Positions 43,518 through 53,181 of a stretch of 64,000 nucleotides of DNA are shown here, piece by piece; the first letter of the stretch is position 1; the number at the start of each line of letters is the position of its first letter. The stretch covers positions 1 to 64,000 of the forward strand of contig JAPOIY010000007.1 of NCBI GenBank assembly GCA_029978705.1. The letters are read 5' to 3'. The translations under genes were made by a program, and so were the position numbers. Under the pieces are notes generated by a model. It was not told where the DNA came from, made no database searches, and saw nothing but the letters and a program-made list of their open reading frames with translations. The stretch is from Actinomycetota bacterium. GTDB lineage: Bacteria; Actinomycetota; Actinomycetes; S36-B12; GCA-2699445.

Positions 43518-44419
43518 CCCCTTTGCGCCTGGCCACCAGGAAGTCGCCGCTGGCTCTCGCCCAGTCCCAGTGGGTGGCCCACCGGATCGAGGATGCCGTG
43601 GGCGTGCCCGTGGAACTCGTTCCCGTGGTCTCGCAGGGTGACCGGTCGTCCCGGCCGCTGACCGCGATGGGCGGTGTCGGTGTCTTCGTGGCAGCCGTGC
43701 GCGATGCCGTCCTCGCCGGGGAGGCCGATGTCGCGGTGCACTCCCTCAAGGACCTTCCCACGGCCCTCCATCCGGGGCTGGCGCTGGCGGCGGTGCCCGA
43801 GCGCGGGGACGTCCGCGACGCCCTGGTCTCGCGCGCCGCGTCCCTGGACGAACTGGCTCCCGGCTCGCGGGTCGGCACGGGATCCCCGCGCCGCAGCGCC
43901 CAGTTGCGCGACCTGCGCCCCGACCTCGAGGTCGTTCCTATCCGCGGTAATGTCGAGACGCGGCTGGGCTTCGTCGACAGTGGCGAGCTCGATGCGGTCC
44001 TGCTCGCGCTCGCGGGGCTGCAACGGCTGGGCCTCGCCGACCGCGCCACCGACGTCCTGCCCGCCGACCGGATGATGCCCGCCCCCGGCCAGGGGGCGCT
44101 CGCGGTGGAGACACGCACCGGCGACACCGCCGCCCGGGCCGCGGTCGCCGTCCTCGACGACCTGCCCACCCGCGCCGCCGTCAGCGCGGAGCGGGCCCTG
44201 CTCGCCCGCCTCGAAGCGGGCTGCACGGCGCCGGTGGGCGCCCTGGCCACGGTGGTGGCCGACCAGATCTTCCTCACCGGTGTCGTCCATGCCGCCGAGG
44301 ACTCCCGGGCCATCCGGGTGTCCGTCTCGGGGCCGGCAGGGGCGCCAACCGACCTGGGTCGGGCCGCCGCGGAGCGGTTGCTCGCCGATGAGGGACTTGT
44401 GGGGGGAGTTGTCCGATGA
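43514..44419 (+). CDS. hemC: Porphobilinogen deaminase HemC
   Basis: A 301-residue enzyme that joins four porphobilinogens into hydroxymethylbilane. It opens LRLATRKSPLALAQSQWV. VHSLKDLPT carries the catalytic Asp80 (DLP), RRSAQLRDLRPDLEVVPIRGNVETRL the Arg-rich substrate-binding region, and Cys237 in LEAGCTAPVG anchors the dipyrromethane cofactor. Length and all signatures are normal. It overlaps hemA and the next gene by four bases each, so the set is one coupled operon. Confidence 0.95.
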   Translation: MTPLRLATRKSPLALAQSQWVAHRIEDAVGVPVELVPVVSQGDRSSRPLTAMGGVGVFVAAVRDAVLAGEADVAVHSLKDLPTALHPGLALAAVPERGDVRDALVSRAASLDELAPGSRVGTGSPRRSAQLRDLRPDLEVVPIRGNVETRLGFVDSGELDAVLLALAGLQRLGLADRATDVLPADRMMPAPGQGALAVETRTGDTAARAAVAVLDDLPTRAAVSAERALLARLEAGCTAPVGALATVVADQIFLTGVVHAAEDSRAIRVSVSGPAGAPTDLGRAAAERLLADEGLVGGVVR

Positions 44420-46017
44420 ACGCTAAGGAGCGGAACGCCATGTCGAGGGTTGTTGCACTGATCGCCACGGGACCGGGGGACCCCGACCTGTTGACGCTGC
44501 GCGCGATGCAGTTGTTGCGGGGGGCCGACGTGATCGTCTGTGATGCCGACGCGCTGGACCTGGCCCGGGAGGTCTTCGGGGAGGACGAGCGGCTGCTGGC
44601 CGCCACCGACGAGGACGGCCTGCCGCTGGACCACCGGTCCCGCGCCAAGCTGGTCTCCGAGCACCTGAAGAAGGGCGCCGGGGTGGTCCGGCTGATCAGC
44701 GGTGACCCGCTGCTGGACGGCTCCCTGCTGATCGAGGTGCAGGCGCTGCGCCGCGTCAAGGTCGAGGTCGAGGTGGTCCCCGGCGTCAGCCCCGTCACCG
44801 GCGTTCCCGCGTACGCGGGCTTCGGGCTGACCGGCGGGAAGACCCGTGAAGTTGCCGTCGTGGACGCCCACGACACCGACCTCGACTGGTCGGCACACGT
44901 ACGGCCCCGCCAGACCCTGGTGGTCCTCGGCGGAGCGGACCGGGCCGCTGAGATCGCCGCCGGACTGGTGGCGGCGGGCCGACCGGAGAACACGCCGGTC
45001 GCGATCACCCGCAACGGAACCACCATCGACCAGCGCACCATCGTGGCCACGCTCGGTACTGTCGCAGCGGCGGTCAAAGCCGCCAAGCAGACCGGCAGCG
45101 GGATCATGGTGGTGGGAGACGTGGTCGACCAGCGCGCCACGATGTCGTGGTTCGAGACCAAACCCCTGTTCGGGTGGCGGGTGCTCGTGCCGCGCACCAA
45201 GGAGCAGGCGGGCCAACTGTCCGAGCAGTTGCGCCGCTACGGCGCCGTGCCGGTGGAGGTGCCCACGATCTCGGTCGAGCCGCCGCGGACCCCGCACCAG
45301 ATGGAGCGCGCGATCCAGGGCCTCGTCACCGGCCGCTACGAGTGGGTGGTGTTCACCTCCACGAATGCCGTGCGCGCCGTGTGTGAACGTTTCGCCGACT
45401 ACGGTCTGGACGCCCGCAGCTTCGCGGGTCTGAAGGTCGCCGCCATCGGCGACGCGACCGCCGAGGCGCTGCGCACCTTCGGGGTCGTCCCGGATCTGGT
45501 GCCCTCCGGCGAGCAGTCCAGCCGCGGGCTGCTGGAGGACTGGCCCGAGTACGACACGGTCATGGACCCGATCAACCGGGTGTTCCTGCCCCGCGCCGAC
45601 ATTGCCACCGAGACCCTGGTGGCCGGCATGAACGAACTCGGGTGGGAGGTCGACGACGTCACGGCCTACCGGACCGTGCGCGCGGCGCCCCCGGCCGCCC
45701 ACATTCGCGAGGCCATCAAGTCCGGCGGCTTCGACGCGGTCCTGTTCACGTCGTCGTCCACCGTGCGCAACCTGATCGGCATCGCGGGCAAGCCGCACGC
45801 CACCACGGTGATCGCGTGCATCGGGCCGCAGACGGCGAGCACCGCCGAGGAGCACGGCCTGACGGTGGACGTCCTGGCCGACGAGCCCAAGGTGGCGGTC
45901 CTGGCCCGCAACCTCGCCGAGCACGGCGACGCCCTGCGTTCCGCGGCCGAGGAGGCCGGTGAGGTCACGTGGCGCCCCAGCCGGCGCCGCACGTCGGCCC
46001 GACGCAAGGCCACCTGA
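44416..46017 (+). CDS. hemD: Fused uroporphyrinogen-III methyltransferase-like / uroporphyrinogen-III synthase
   Basis: A 533-residue fusion common in actinobacteria. Residues 10-245 resemble SUMT/CobA ([38 protein letters not shown]); the usual GGDPFVFGRG SAM loop is changed to [11 protein letters not shown], so methyltransferase activity may be reduced. Residues 255-515 are HemD, which cyclises and inverts ring D of hydroxymethylbilane: [44 protein letters not shown] and [15 protein letters not shown]. The tail is Arg-rich. It starts at ATG 44416, overlapping hemC. Confidence 0.9.
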   Translation: MNAKERNAMSRVVALIATGPGDPDLLTLRAMQLLRGADVIVCDADALDLAREVFGEDERLLAATDEDGLPLDHRSRAKLVSEHLKKGAGVVRLISGDPLLDGSLLIEVQALRRVKVEVEVVPGVSPVTGVPAYAGFGLTGGKTREVAVVDAHDTDLDWSAHVRPRQTLVVLGGADRAAEIAAGLVAAGRPENTPVAITRNGTTIDQRTIVATLGTVAAAVKAAKQTGSGIMVVGDVVDQRATMSWFETKPLFGWRVLVPRTKEQAGQLSEQLRRYGAVPVEVPTISVEPPRTPHQMERAIQGLVTGRYEWVVFTSTNAVRAVCERFADYGLDARSFAGLKVAAIGDATAEALRTFGVVPDLVPSGEQSSRGLLEDWPEYDTVMDPINRVFLPRADIATETLVAGMNELGWEVDDVTAYRTVRAAPPAAHIREAIKSGGFDAVLFTSSSTVRNLIGIAGKPHATTVIACIGPQTASTAEEHGLTVDVLADEPKVAVLARNLAEHGDALRSAAEEAGEVTWRPSRRRTSARRKAT

Positions 46018-46019
46018 TC

Positions 46020-46979
46020 GTGGAGCGACCCCGGCGGCTGCGCCGCAACGCCGCCCTGCGGCGTCTCGTGGCCGAGTACCGGCTGTCCGGCGAGTCGCTG
46101 ATCCAGCCGCTGTTCGTCCGCGAGGACCTGACCGAGCCGCGGCCGATCGCCAGCATGCCCGGCCAGGTGCAGCACTGCCTGGCCTCGCTGCCGGACGCGG
46201 TCGCACGGGCCGCGGCGGCAGGCGTCGGGGGCGTCATGCTGTTCGGGATCCCGGCGCAGCGCGACGCCGTGGGGTCGGCGGGGCAGCACCCCGACGGCAT
46301 CCTCAACCGCGCGGTCCGGGCCGCCCTGACGGCAGCTGCCGGGCGCACGGTCGTCATGGCCGACCTGTGCCTGGACGAGTTCACCGACCACGGCCACTGC
46401 GGCGTGCTCACCGACACCGGGCACGTCGACAACGACGCGACCCTGCACCACTACCAACGGATGGCCGTGTCCCAAGCCGACGCAGGCGCCGAGGTGCTGG
46501 GCCTGTCGGGGATGATGGACGGTCAGGTGGCGGCCGTCCGCGGCGCCCTCGACGCCGCCGGGTACGACGACGTCGTGCTGCTGGCCTACGCCGCCAAGTA
46601 CGCGTCCGCCTGGTACGGCCCGTTCCGGGAGGCGGTGCAGTCCGCACTGGAGGGCGACCGCCGCACCTATCAGCAGGACCCCGCCAACCGACGCGAGGCC
46701 CTGCGCGAGACCGCCCTGGACCTGGCGGAGGGCGCGGACGTGGTCATGGTCAAACCCGCGATGGGGTACCTCGACGTCCTCGCCGACGTCGCGGCCCTGT
46801 CCGACCGGCCGGTCTGGGCCTACCAGGTGTCGGGCGAGTATGCGGCCATCGAGGCGGCCGCCGCCAACGGGTGGGTGGATCGCGACGCGCTGATCCGCGA
46901 GACCGTGCTCGGCATCCACCGGGCGGGGGCCGATGCCGTGCTCACCTACTGGGCCACGGAACTCGCCGAATCCCTCTAG
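46020..46979 (+). CDS. hemB: Delta-aminolevulinic acid dehydratase HemB
   Basis: A 319-residue TIM-barrel enzyme that condenses two 5-aminolevulinates to porphobilinogen. Lys193 ([16 protein letters not shown]) and Lys245 ([12 protein letters not shown]) form the Schiff bases. The metal loop reads [14 protein letters not shown], with Cys117 and Cys127 but Asp119 in place of the middle Cys of zinc-type enzymes, so it falls between zinc and magnesium types. GTG 46020, two bases after the hemD stop, gives an N-terminus [14 protein letters not shown] typical of the family; a longer form from GTG 45969 would overlap hemD. Confidence 0.94.
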   Translation: MERPRRLRRNAALRRLVAEYRLSGESLIQPLFVREDLTEPRPIASMPGQVQHCLASLPDAVARAAAAGVGGVMLFGIPAQRDAVGSAGQHPDGILNRAVRAALTAAAGRTVVMADLCLDEFTDHGHCGVLTDTGHVDNDATLHHYQRMAVSQADAGAEVLGLSGMMDGQVAAVRGALDAAGYDDVVLLAYAAKYASAWYGPFREAVQSALEGDRRTYQQDPANRREALRETALDLAEGADVVMVKPAMGYLDVLADVAALSDRPVWAYQVSGEYAAIEAAAANGWVDRDALIRETVLGIHRAGADAVLTYWATELAESL

Positions 46980-47069
46980 TCGATCGTCCTCTCCGGGTCC
47001 AGAAGACCCCAGATCACGGATCGGCGACGACTGTTCCCCGAAACGGACATAACGGGCGTTGTGCCCTGC

Positions 47070-47132
47070 CGGAAGGCTGTTCTTTCCGACTGTTGGCGCA
47101 TTTGCAGCAAATCGGACCCGCAATTTATTGCG
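47070..47132. promoter_or_regulatory. Cluster of three dyads in AT-richer upstream region
   Basis: CGGAA/TTCCG (47070-47074, 47084-47088), ATTTGC-A-GCAAAT (47100-47112) and CGCAAT-TT-ATTGCG (47119-47132) lie in the 231-base gap between hemB and the next gene. The last two are perfect. The stretch is much richer in A/T than the rest of the window, as expected for a regulated promoter. Confidence 0.45.
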
Positions 47133-47210
47133 TTTCGGCAACGAGCCGGTTGCGGGATTGGTAGGACAAGGCCTGATGCCATCAGTGGCACCGCTGACTG
47201 AGGAGTAGGT

Positions 47211-47816
47211 ATGGGCAAAACGTTCATCCAGGGCTTGGTGCTCCTGGCTGCCGGAATCGTGGCCCTGATACTGAACAACCTGCTGAACCTGGGCCTGGGG
47301 TCGATCACCCTGGGGCTGGCGGTCGGCGGCATCCTCGGGCTGGTGTCCGACGGCGGCCCGGTCGGCCGGGTCGGCTCGTTCGTCGTCGGGTTGGTCATCG
47401 CGATGGTCGTCTACGTGGTGTCCATCCTGCTGCTGAACACGTCCTTCGGTGGCCAGGTCGTCGGCATCCTGATCGCGCTGGGTCTGGTCACCCTGATCTG
47501 CGGCCTCACGTCGGGTCGGCTGCCCCTGTGGGCGGCGTTGGCGGGAATCGTGCTGGTCGCCGGGGCCTACGGCCAGGCCTTCGCCGACAACCCCGCCGGC
47601 ATCCTCACCGAACTCCCGCAGTACGTCACCCAGGCGCTCGTCCCGGCCGCTCTCGGCTTCCTGGCCACGATCTTCGTGGCGGACCGGGCCCCCCAGGACG
47701 CCAGCGCCGCGGGCGCGACCGGCCTGGACCAACCTCCATCGACTCCTCCGGTGCAGACCGGCGAGCCCCAGTCCGCCGGTGCCTCCAGCGCCCCGAACCT
47801 GAACAAAGAGGTGTGA
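47211..47816 (+). CDS. Membrane protein of unknown function
   Basis: A 201-residue protein with about six hydrophobic helices in residues 1-160 (GLVLLAAGIVALILNNLL, ITLGLAVGGILGLVSDGG, SFVVGLVIAMVVYVVSILLL, GILIALGLVTLICGLTSG, and two more). A polar Ser/Pro/Ala-rich tail of about 35 residues follows. I do not recognise the family. ATG 47211 has GAGGAG six bases upstream. Only three bases separate it from the large secreted protein, so the two are surely co-transcribed and probably act together at the envelope. Confidence 0.7.
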   Translation: MGKTFIQGLVLLAAGIVALILNNLLNLGLGSITLGLAVGGILGLVSDGGPVGRVGSFVVGLVIAMVVYVVSILLLNTSFGGQVVGILIALGLVTLICGLTSGRLPLWAALAGIVLVAGAYGQAFADNPAGILTELPQYVTQALVPAALGFLATIFVADRAPQDASAAGATGLDQPPSTPPVQTGEPQSAGASSAPNLNKEV

Positions 47817-47819
47817 CCC

Positions 47820-50462
47820 ATGTCGAAGCGCATGAACACAGCCCGCGTGGGTGCAGCCGTGGTGGGGGTGTCCGCCGTGATGGCAGCGTGTGTGCTGCCC
47901 GGCAGCCTGGCCACCGCGGAGGAGACCGGCGACGTGCAGAGCACGGTCACCCGGGCGGTGCTGGCGACCGGTAACGCCAACGGCGAGATCAACCGGGCGA
48001 CGCTGGTCACCCAGATCAGCGTCGACGGCAACGGCACCACCCAGTTCACGGTGCCGGTGGCCGAGGGCAGCTCGCCCAAGAACATGGACTCCTTCGGTGG
48101 TCCGTCGGTGGTGGACGGCAACGCCCAGTACGACCTGAACGTCAACGGCCCGCAGACCTTCCGCACCTCCCAGGACTACGACCCCGAGTCGATCCCGGTG
48201 ACGGTCAAGGTCGAGGCCACCCTCGACGGTCAGCCGATCGCGCCCGCCGATCTGGCCGGCCAGACCGGTCTGGCGAAGCTGAAGTACACCTTCACCAACA
48301 CGACCGGCGAGCCCACCCAGCTCACCTACAAGGACGCCAAGGGCCAGACGATCACCAAGGAGGCGGAGATCCCCGTCGCCATGGGTGCCTCGCTGGTGTT
48401 CGGCTTCGACGAGTCCTGGCAGGAACTGTCGGCCCCCGCGGCCGACGCGGTCCTGGGCAACGGCACGGGCGCCACCCAGGTGCAGGGCTCGGTGGCCCTG
48501 CTGCCGTCGGCGCTGCCCGGCCAGTCGCCGACCGGGTCCTTCGAGATCGAGGGACGCGTCACCAACGCCGTCGTGCCGCCCGCCGACATCAAGGTCGCGC
48601 TGCTCAGCCCCGCGGACTTCCCGCAACTGAACAGCAAGGTCAAGGACGTCGAGCAGTTGTCCGAGACCGCGGCCACCATCACCGACGCGGGCATGCAGCT
48701 CGAGGCCGGTGCCGGTCAGTTGGAGGACGGCCTCAAGACCGCGTCCGACGGCGCCAACAAGATCAACGACGGGGTGCAGGGCCAGCTCGCCCCCGGCGTC
48801 AAGCAGCTGTCCGACGGCCTGACGATGTTCAACGACGTCGCCATCTCGAAGCTGCAGTCGTCCGCCGCGGGTCTGCCGGAGCAGGTGACCAGCAGCCCGG
48901 ACTTCTCCCAGATCACCGACGGCTTCGCCGCCCTGCGGAAGGCCACCGACGGCCTGCGCGAGAAGCTCGGTGAGTGGACCCCGGCGGTCAAGACGAGCAA
49001 CTCGCAGAAGCCGGGTCCGTACCTGAACCCCAACGGCAGCGTGAACAAGGGCTCCAAGGCCACCGTGGCCCGCGTCCTGTGGGCGCTCGCCTACGGCGGC
49101 CGCAGCCAGGACGTGCCCAACGACTCGCCGACGAAGAACTTCGCCGAGTCCAACGGTGGTCTCACCAACCCGGAGTGCGACACCAGCGATCCGGAGAACG
49201 TGAACAACCCCTGTGGTGCCTTCCAGGTCCTGGACCTGGTGGTCTCGGGCTTCAACGAGCAGTTGCTGCCCGGCCTCGAGGGGCTCCTGGTGACGCTGCC
49301 GACCACCATCTCGGACAATCTGGCAGGCACCGGCGCGACCGGGGTGAACTTGCTCGCCTCCAGCCTCGGCTGCACCGTGGTGGGTAAGAATGATCCGGGC
49401 GCCAAAGCTGGGCAGACGGGTCCGATCGTGACCGCCTGCGACACACCCGTCATGGTGAACGGTCAGGATCAGAAGGCCACTCTCAATCTGGTTCTCCCGG
49501 CTCTGTCGGCGGCGTTCTACAACCCGCTCAGCCTGGAGGTTGTCGACGGCACTCCGCAGCCCACGACGGACTCGGGCATCGTCGCCATCCTCGGCCAGTT
49601 CATGCCGGGTGCCTACAACACGGTGGTGAAGCCCGGTATCGAGACGGCCCTCGACGGCATCGTCAAACTCAACGGCGTCATCACGACCCGCAAGGACGGG
49701 TTCCCGGACAAGGACACCAGCAAGAAGAACACCGCGACCGGCATCATCATGCAGGTCCGGGCGCAGCTGGCCCAGGGCGGCATCGGCTCCGACGGCTACC
49801 CGGCCGGGCGATGTGCCGGGTACAACACGCCGGGCGACCCGAGTTCGGGGCTGAACAAGAACGCCAACTCCAACAAGGTCGAGGCCACGTGTGCGGCCGG
49901 CGACGTCATGCAGATCGCGGTCTACGGCGTGGATGCGCTGGAAGAGGGCGTGAGTGTGACCCTGCTGGACAGCATCAGCGCCCAGCTGCTGGCCGGGGTC
50001 GGGACCTACAGCGCAGGCTGTGACCCGACCGCGACGCTGGCATGTGCCGCGGGCACCCTGGCCGCCGGTGGCGTCCAGCTCAACGAGGGCGTCAACGGGC
50101 CGGGCGAGAGCCTCAGCTACGGCGTGAACGCCCTGGCCGAGGGCCTGCCCGCCGCGGTGGAAGGTGCCGGCAAGATCGTCGACGCCGGTATCCAGCTCGG
50201 CGACTCCGGCAACGACGGCAGCAAGCAGGCCAACGAGGCCCTCGCGGTCTTCGAGGCCCTGCAGACCCGGGCCGACTCCGGGTCGGCGATCCCGGGTGGT
50301 GTGCCGGAGGGAGTGGACACCGCCAACGGCGTCTACGCCTTCGCCTTCGACGGAGCCGGTGGCACGGCGACGGAGAACGCGGCCCGTGCCGGTCTCGCGT
50401 TCCTGGGCCTGATCGCCGCCGGCGGCATCGGCGCCCTGCTCGCCAACCGCGCCAAGGGCTGA
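47820..50462 (+). CDS. Large exported, C-terminally anchored protein (YhgE/Pip-like helical repeats)
   Basis: An 880-residue protein. Residues 1-34 form a signal peptide (CVLPGSLATAEE). Residues 40-265 are strand-rich. Residues 275-340 show heptad-like repeats of the pattern LxxGxxxLxDG (GAGQLEDGLKTASDGANKIND, GVKQLSDGLTMFND), as in YhgE/Pip phage-infection proteins; they recur near 770-830 (VQLNEGVNGPGESLSYGVNALAEGL). Residues 851-876 are a membrane helix followed by NRAKG. The middle holds several cysteine pairs. It would project from the membrane into the wall. It follows the 47211 membrane protein and ends at a strong terminator. Confidence 0.65.
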   Translation: MSKRMNTARVGAAVVGVSAVMAACVLPGSLATAEETGDVQSTVTRAVLATGNANGEINRATLVTQISVDGNGTTQFTVPVAEGSSPKNMDSFGGPSVVDGNAQYDLNVNGPQTFRTSQDYDPESIPVTVKVEATLDGQPIAPADLAGQTGLAKLKYTFTNTTGEPTQLTYKDAKGQTITKEAEIPVAMGASLVFGFDESWQELSAPAADAVLGNGTGATQVQGSVALLPSALPGQSPTGSFEIEGRVTNAVVPPADIKVALLSPADFPQLNSKVKDVEQLSETAATITDAGMQLEAGAGQLEDGLKTASDGANKINDGVQGQLAPGVKQLSDGLTMFNDVAISKLQSSAAGLPEQVTSSPDFSQITDGFAALRKATDGLREKLGEWTPAVKTSNSQKPGPYLNPNGSVNKGSKATVARVLWALAYGGRSQDVPNDSPTKNFAESNGGLTNPECDTSDPENVNNPCGAFQVLDLVVSGFNEQLLPGLEGLLVTLPTTISDNLAGTGATGVNLLASSLGCTVVGKNDPGAKAGQTGPIVTACDTPVMVNGQDQKATLNLVLPALSAAFYNPLSLEVVDGTPQPTTDSGIVAILGQFMPGAYNTVVKPGIETALDGIVKLNGVITTRKDGFPDKDTSKKNTATGIIMQVRAQLAQGGIGSDGYPAGRCAGYNTPGDPSSGLNKNANSNKVEATCAAGDVMQIAVYGVDALEEGVSVTLLDSISAQLLAGVGTYSAGCDPTATLACAAGTLAAGGVQLNEGVNGPGESLSYGVNALAEGLPAAVEGAGKIVDAGIQLGDSGNDGSKQANEALAVFEALQTRADSGSAIPGGVPEGVDTANGVYAFAFDGAGGTATENAARAGLAFLGLIAAGGIGALLANRAKG

Positions 50463-50477
50463 CGCCCGCGACAGCGA

Positions 50478-50519
50478 CAGCGAAGGACCCCGGCGGATCC
50501 CCGCCGGGGTCCTTCGCTG
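50478..50519 (+). terminator. Strong intrinsic terminator
   Basis: Perfect 19-bp stem, CAGCGAAGGACCCCGGCGG pairing with 50501-50519 across a 4-base loop, starting 16 bases after the stop at 50462. There is no T tract, as is common in GC-rich actinobacteria. Confidence 0.85.
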
Positions 50520-50619
50520 TGCGGCTTCCGCGGCGCGGGGGCACCCGAAAAGTCCGAATCGCCCGACAGGACCCGATCCGGGTGAGAGGATGGCGCCCAG
50601 CCTGGCGACTGGAGGTGGC

Positions 50620-51120
50620 ATGAACCGCGCGGTGACGATCGGTGGGGCAGTGCTCGGCGCAGCGGTGCTGATGGGCGCCGGTGTGGCCGTGGGCACGAAG
50701 GTCGGGCAGGAGCAGGCCGCCGCCACGGTGGCGGCCGACGCCGCTGCGCAGGTGCCGACCGGCTTCAATGCGCCCGAGGAGCAGATGCGCCTGACGGCCT
50801 TCGCCCAGTCCGCCAACGAGTTCCAGGGCCTCATCAAGGCGGCGACCAAGGGGGGCCCCAGCACCGAGATCGCCAAGCAGATGACGACCTACGCCGTGGG
50901 GGTGCGGGCCATCAAGCGCACTGCCGTGACCCCGGAACTGCGCGAGGCCGCGGACACCCTGAGCGAGGCGATGCTGCTCATCAGCGCCGGGGTGCTCACT
51001 GACGAGGGCGGGATCACCCAGGAGGGCATCGACGCCTACAAGGCAGCGGATGCCCAGGTCTCCGAACTCGCCGACACGGTCGCCCGCGACCAGTCCCTCG
51101 CCCCCACGCCGTCCCCCTGA
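50620..51120 (+). CDS. Small exported protein of unknown function
   Basis: A 166-residue protein. ATG 50620 has GGAGGTGG just upstream; a frame from 50590 would add ten residues. A hydrophobic segment (residues 5-27: [25 protein letters not shown]) is a signal or N-terminal anchor. The rest is helical and charged ([43 protein letters not shown]). No family is recognised. It lies between the terminator at 50478 and hemL, in its own transcription unit. Confidence 0.55.
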   Translation: MNRAVTIGGAVLGAAVLMGAGVAVGTKVGQEQAAATVAADAAAQVPTGFNAPEEQMRLTAFAQSANEFQGLIKAATKGGPSTEIAKQMTTYAVGVRAIKRTAVTPELREAADTLSEAMLLISAGVLTDEGGITQEGIDAYKAADAQVSELADTVARDQSLAPTPSP

Positions 51121-51212
51121 CCCAGGCGTCCGCCCAGGTCCCGGGACAGCCCCGGCCACCCCGACCCGGATCCCCCGAGGCAGTTGAGCCGGCGCGGTGG
51201 GAAACTGACCGG

Positions 51213-52505
51213 GTGGATCAATCGGCTGAACTCTTCGCCCGTGCCCGCACCGTCACCCCAGGTGGCGTCAACTCGCCCGTGCGGGCCTTCGGAGCCGTCG
51301 GCGGCACCCCCCGTTTCATGGTCCGCGGCCAGGGACCGTACCTGTGGGACGCCGACGGGAAGCAGTACGTCGACCTCGTCGGCGGCTGGGGCCCCGCGAT
51401 CCTCGGCCACGCCGACCCGGAGGTGATCGCCGCGGTCCAGGAGACTGCAGCGCACGGCCTGTCGTTCGGCACCCCCACCCCGGGGGAGGTCGACCTCGCC
51501 GAGGAGATCGTGCGCCGGGTCGCCCCCGTGGAACAGGTGCGGTTCGTCTCCTCCGGCACCGAGGCCACGATGTCGGCGATCCGCCTCGCGCGCGGGGTCA
51601 CGGGCCGCGGCACGGTCGTCAAGTTCGCCGGCTGTTACCACGGCCACGTCGACGCGCTGCTCGCGTCCGCGGGCTCCGGCGTCGCCACCTTCGCGCTGCC
51701 CGACAGCCCCGGTGTCACCGGACACCAGGCCCAGGACACCCTCGTACTGCCCTACAACGACCTCGCCGCCGTCGCGGAGGCCTTCGCGCACACCGACGAC
51801 ATCGCATGCGTGATCACCGAGGCCGCCGCCGCGAACATGGGCGTCGTGCCGCCCGACGACGGCTTCAACGACGGGCTCGCCCAGCTCTGCCGCCAGCACG
51901 GGGCACTGTTCATCAGTGACGAGGTCATGACCGGCTTCCGGGTGACCGCCTCCGGCTGGTTCGGCAAGGACGACGTCGCCGCCGACCTCTTCACCTTCGG
52001 CAAGGTGATGGGCGGCGGCCTGCCCGCGGCGGCGTTCGGCGGACGCGCCGAGTTCATGCAGCACCTGGCCCCCGTCGGCCCCGTCTACCAGGCCGGCACG
52101 CTCAGCGGGAATCCCGTGGCCATGGCGGCCGGGATCACCACGCTGCGGGCCACCGTCGAGCGCGACGTGTACCCCCACCTCGACCGCACAGCCCAGGTCG
52201 TCGGGGACGCGGCCTCCGAGGCGCTCACCGCCGTGGGCGTGCCGCACCGCCTGCAGCGCGCGGGCAACCTCTTCAGCATCTTCTTCACCGACTCCCGCGT
52301 GACGGACTACGCCCAGGCGAAGACACAGGACACGTGGCGCTACCCCGCGTTCTTCCACGCCATGCTCGCCCAGGGCGTCTACCTGCCGCCGTCGGCGTTC
52401 GAGGCCTGGTTCGTGTCGTCGGCCCACGACGACGCCGCCGTGGAGCGCATCCTCGAGGCGCTGCCCGCAGCCGCGGCGGCAGCGGCTGCGGCACAGCCCT
52501 CCTGA
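51213..52505 (+). CDS. hemL: Glutamate-1-semialdehyde 2,1-aminomutase HemL
   Basis: A 430-residue PLP enzyme that makes 5-aminolevulinate from glutamate-1-semialdehyde, the step after HemA. Typical N-terminus: [41 protein letters not shown] binds PLP phosphate, [12 protein letters not shown] holds the pyridine-N Asp, and Lys264 in [12 protein letters not shown] forms the aldimine. [16 protein letters not shown] is the family-specific gate. The end is an alanine run. GTG 51213 lacks a ribosome site; GAAACT six bases upstream may give a leaderless mRNA. Confidence 0.95.
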   Translation: MDQSAELFARARTVTPGGVNSPVRAFGAVGGTPRFMVRGQGPYLWDADGKQYVDLVGGWGPAILGHADPEVIAAVQETAAHGLSFGTPTPGEVDLAEEIVRRVAPVEQVRFVSSGTEATMSAIRLARGVTGRGTVVKFAGCYHGHVDALLASAGSGVATFALPDSPGVTGHQAQDTLVLPYNDLAAVAEAFAHTDDIACVITEAAAANMGVVPPDDGFNDGLAQLCRQHGALFISDEVMTGFRVTASGWFGKDDVAADLFTFGKVMGGGLPAAAFGGRAEFMQHLAPVGPVYQAGTLSGNPVAMAAGITTLRATVERDVYPHLDRTAQVVGDAASEALTAVGVPHRLQRAGNLFSIFFTDSRVTDYAQAKTQDTWRYPAFFHAMLAQGVYLPPSAFEAWFVSSAHDDAAVERILEALPAAAAAAAAAQPS

Positions 52506-52539
52506 CGTACCCTGGGAAGTCGACGCGACGGGAGTAACG

Positions 52540-53181
52540 GTGACGGAACGCACGATCGTCCATCTGCTGCGCCACGGTGAGGTGGACAACCCCGAGGGCG
52601 TCCTCTACGGCCGGCTGCCCGACTTCCACCTGTCCCCGCTGGGCCGCGAGATGGCCGAGCGGGCGGCGATGGCGACCGACGGTCGGGACATCGCCGTCGT
52701 GACCGCTTCCCCCCTGGATCGCGCCCGCGAGACCGCCGCCCCCGCGGCCGATCTGCACGGGGTGCCCGTCGGCATCGACCCCGACCTCATCGAGGCCGGC
52801 AACGTCTTCGAGGGCCAGCGGGTCGGCGTGGGCGACGGCATCCTCAAACACCCCGCGATGTGGCGCCACCTGTACAACCCGTTCCGTCCGTCGTGGGGCG
52901 AGCCCTACACCGAGATCGCCGAGCGGATGCAGCGCGCCGTGGACCAGGCGCGCGAACAGGCCCGCGGCCGCGAGGCCCTGCTGGTCAGCCACCAGTCCCC
53001 GATCTGGACGGTGCGGCAGTCCCTCGAAGGCCGTCGGTTCGTGCACGACCCCCGCCACCGCCAGTGCTCCCTGGCCTCCCTGACGTCGTTGTTGTACGAC
53101 GACGACGATCTGACCGCGATCGTGTACACGGAACCCTGCGCCGACCTCGTGGCCCGCTCGACAAAGGGTGTCGGAGCCTGA
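52540..53181 (+). CDS. Histidine phosphatase superfamily protein
   Basis: A 213-residue phosphoglycerate-mutase-fold protein. The phosphorylated His lies in HLLRHGEVDNPEGVLYGRLPDF, an Arg in TASPLDRARETA, and the second His in LLVSHQSPIW. It commonly lies between hemL and the ccs genes in actinobacteria, but its substrate is unknown. GTG 52540 has GGAG six bases upstream and a TACCCT -10-like box at 52508-52513. Its 3' end overlaps the ResA-like gene by 14 bases. Confidence 0.85.
   Translation: MTERTIVHLLRHGEVDNPEGVLYGRLPDFHLSPLGREMAERAAMATDGRDIAVVTASPLDRARETAAPAADLHGVPVGIDPDLIEAGNVFEGQRVGVGDGILKHPAMWRHLYNPFRPSWGEPYTEIAERMQRAVDQAREQARGREALLVSHQSPIWTVRQSLEGRRFVHDPRHRQCSLASLTSLLYDDDDLTAIVYTEPCADLVARSTKGVGA

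Noticed and set aside
45666-50876. A 1736-codon open frame on the minus strand
   Set aside because: It runs antisense to cobA/hemD, hemB, the envelope genes and others, crosses the promoter-like region at 47 kb and the terminator at 50478, has no recognisable domains, and arises from the absence of AT-rich stop codons in very GC-rich DNA.
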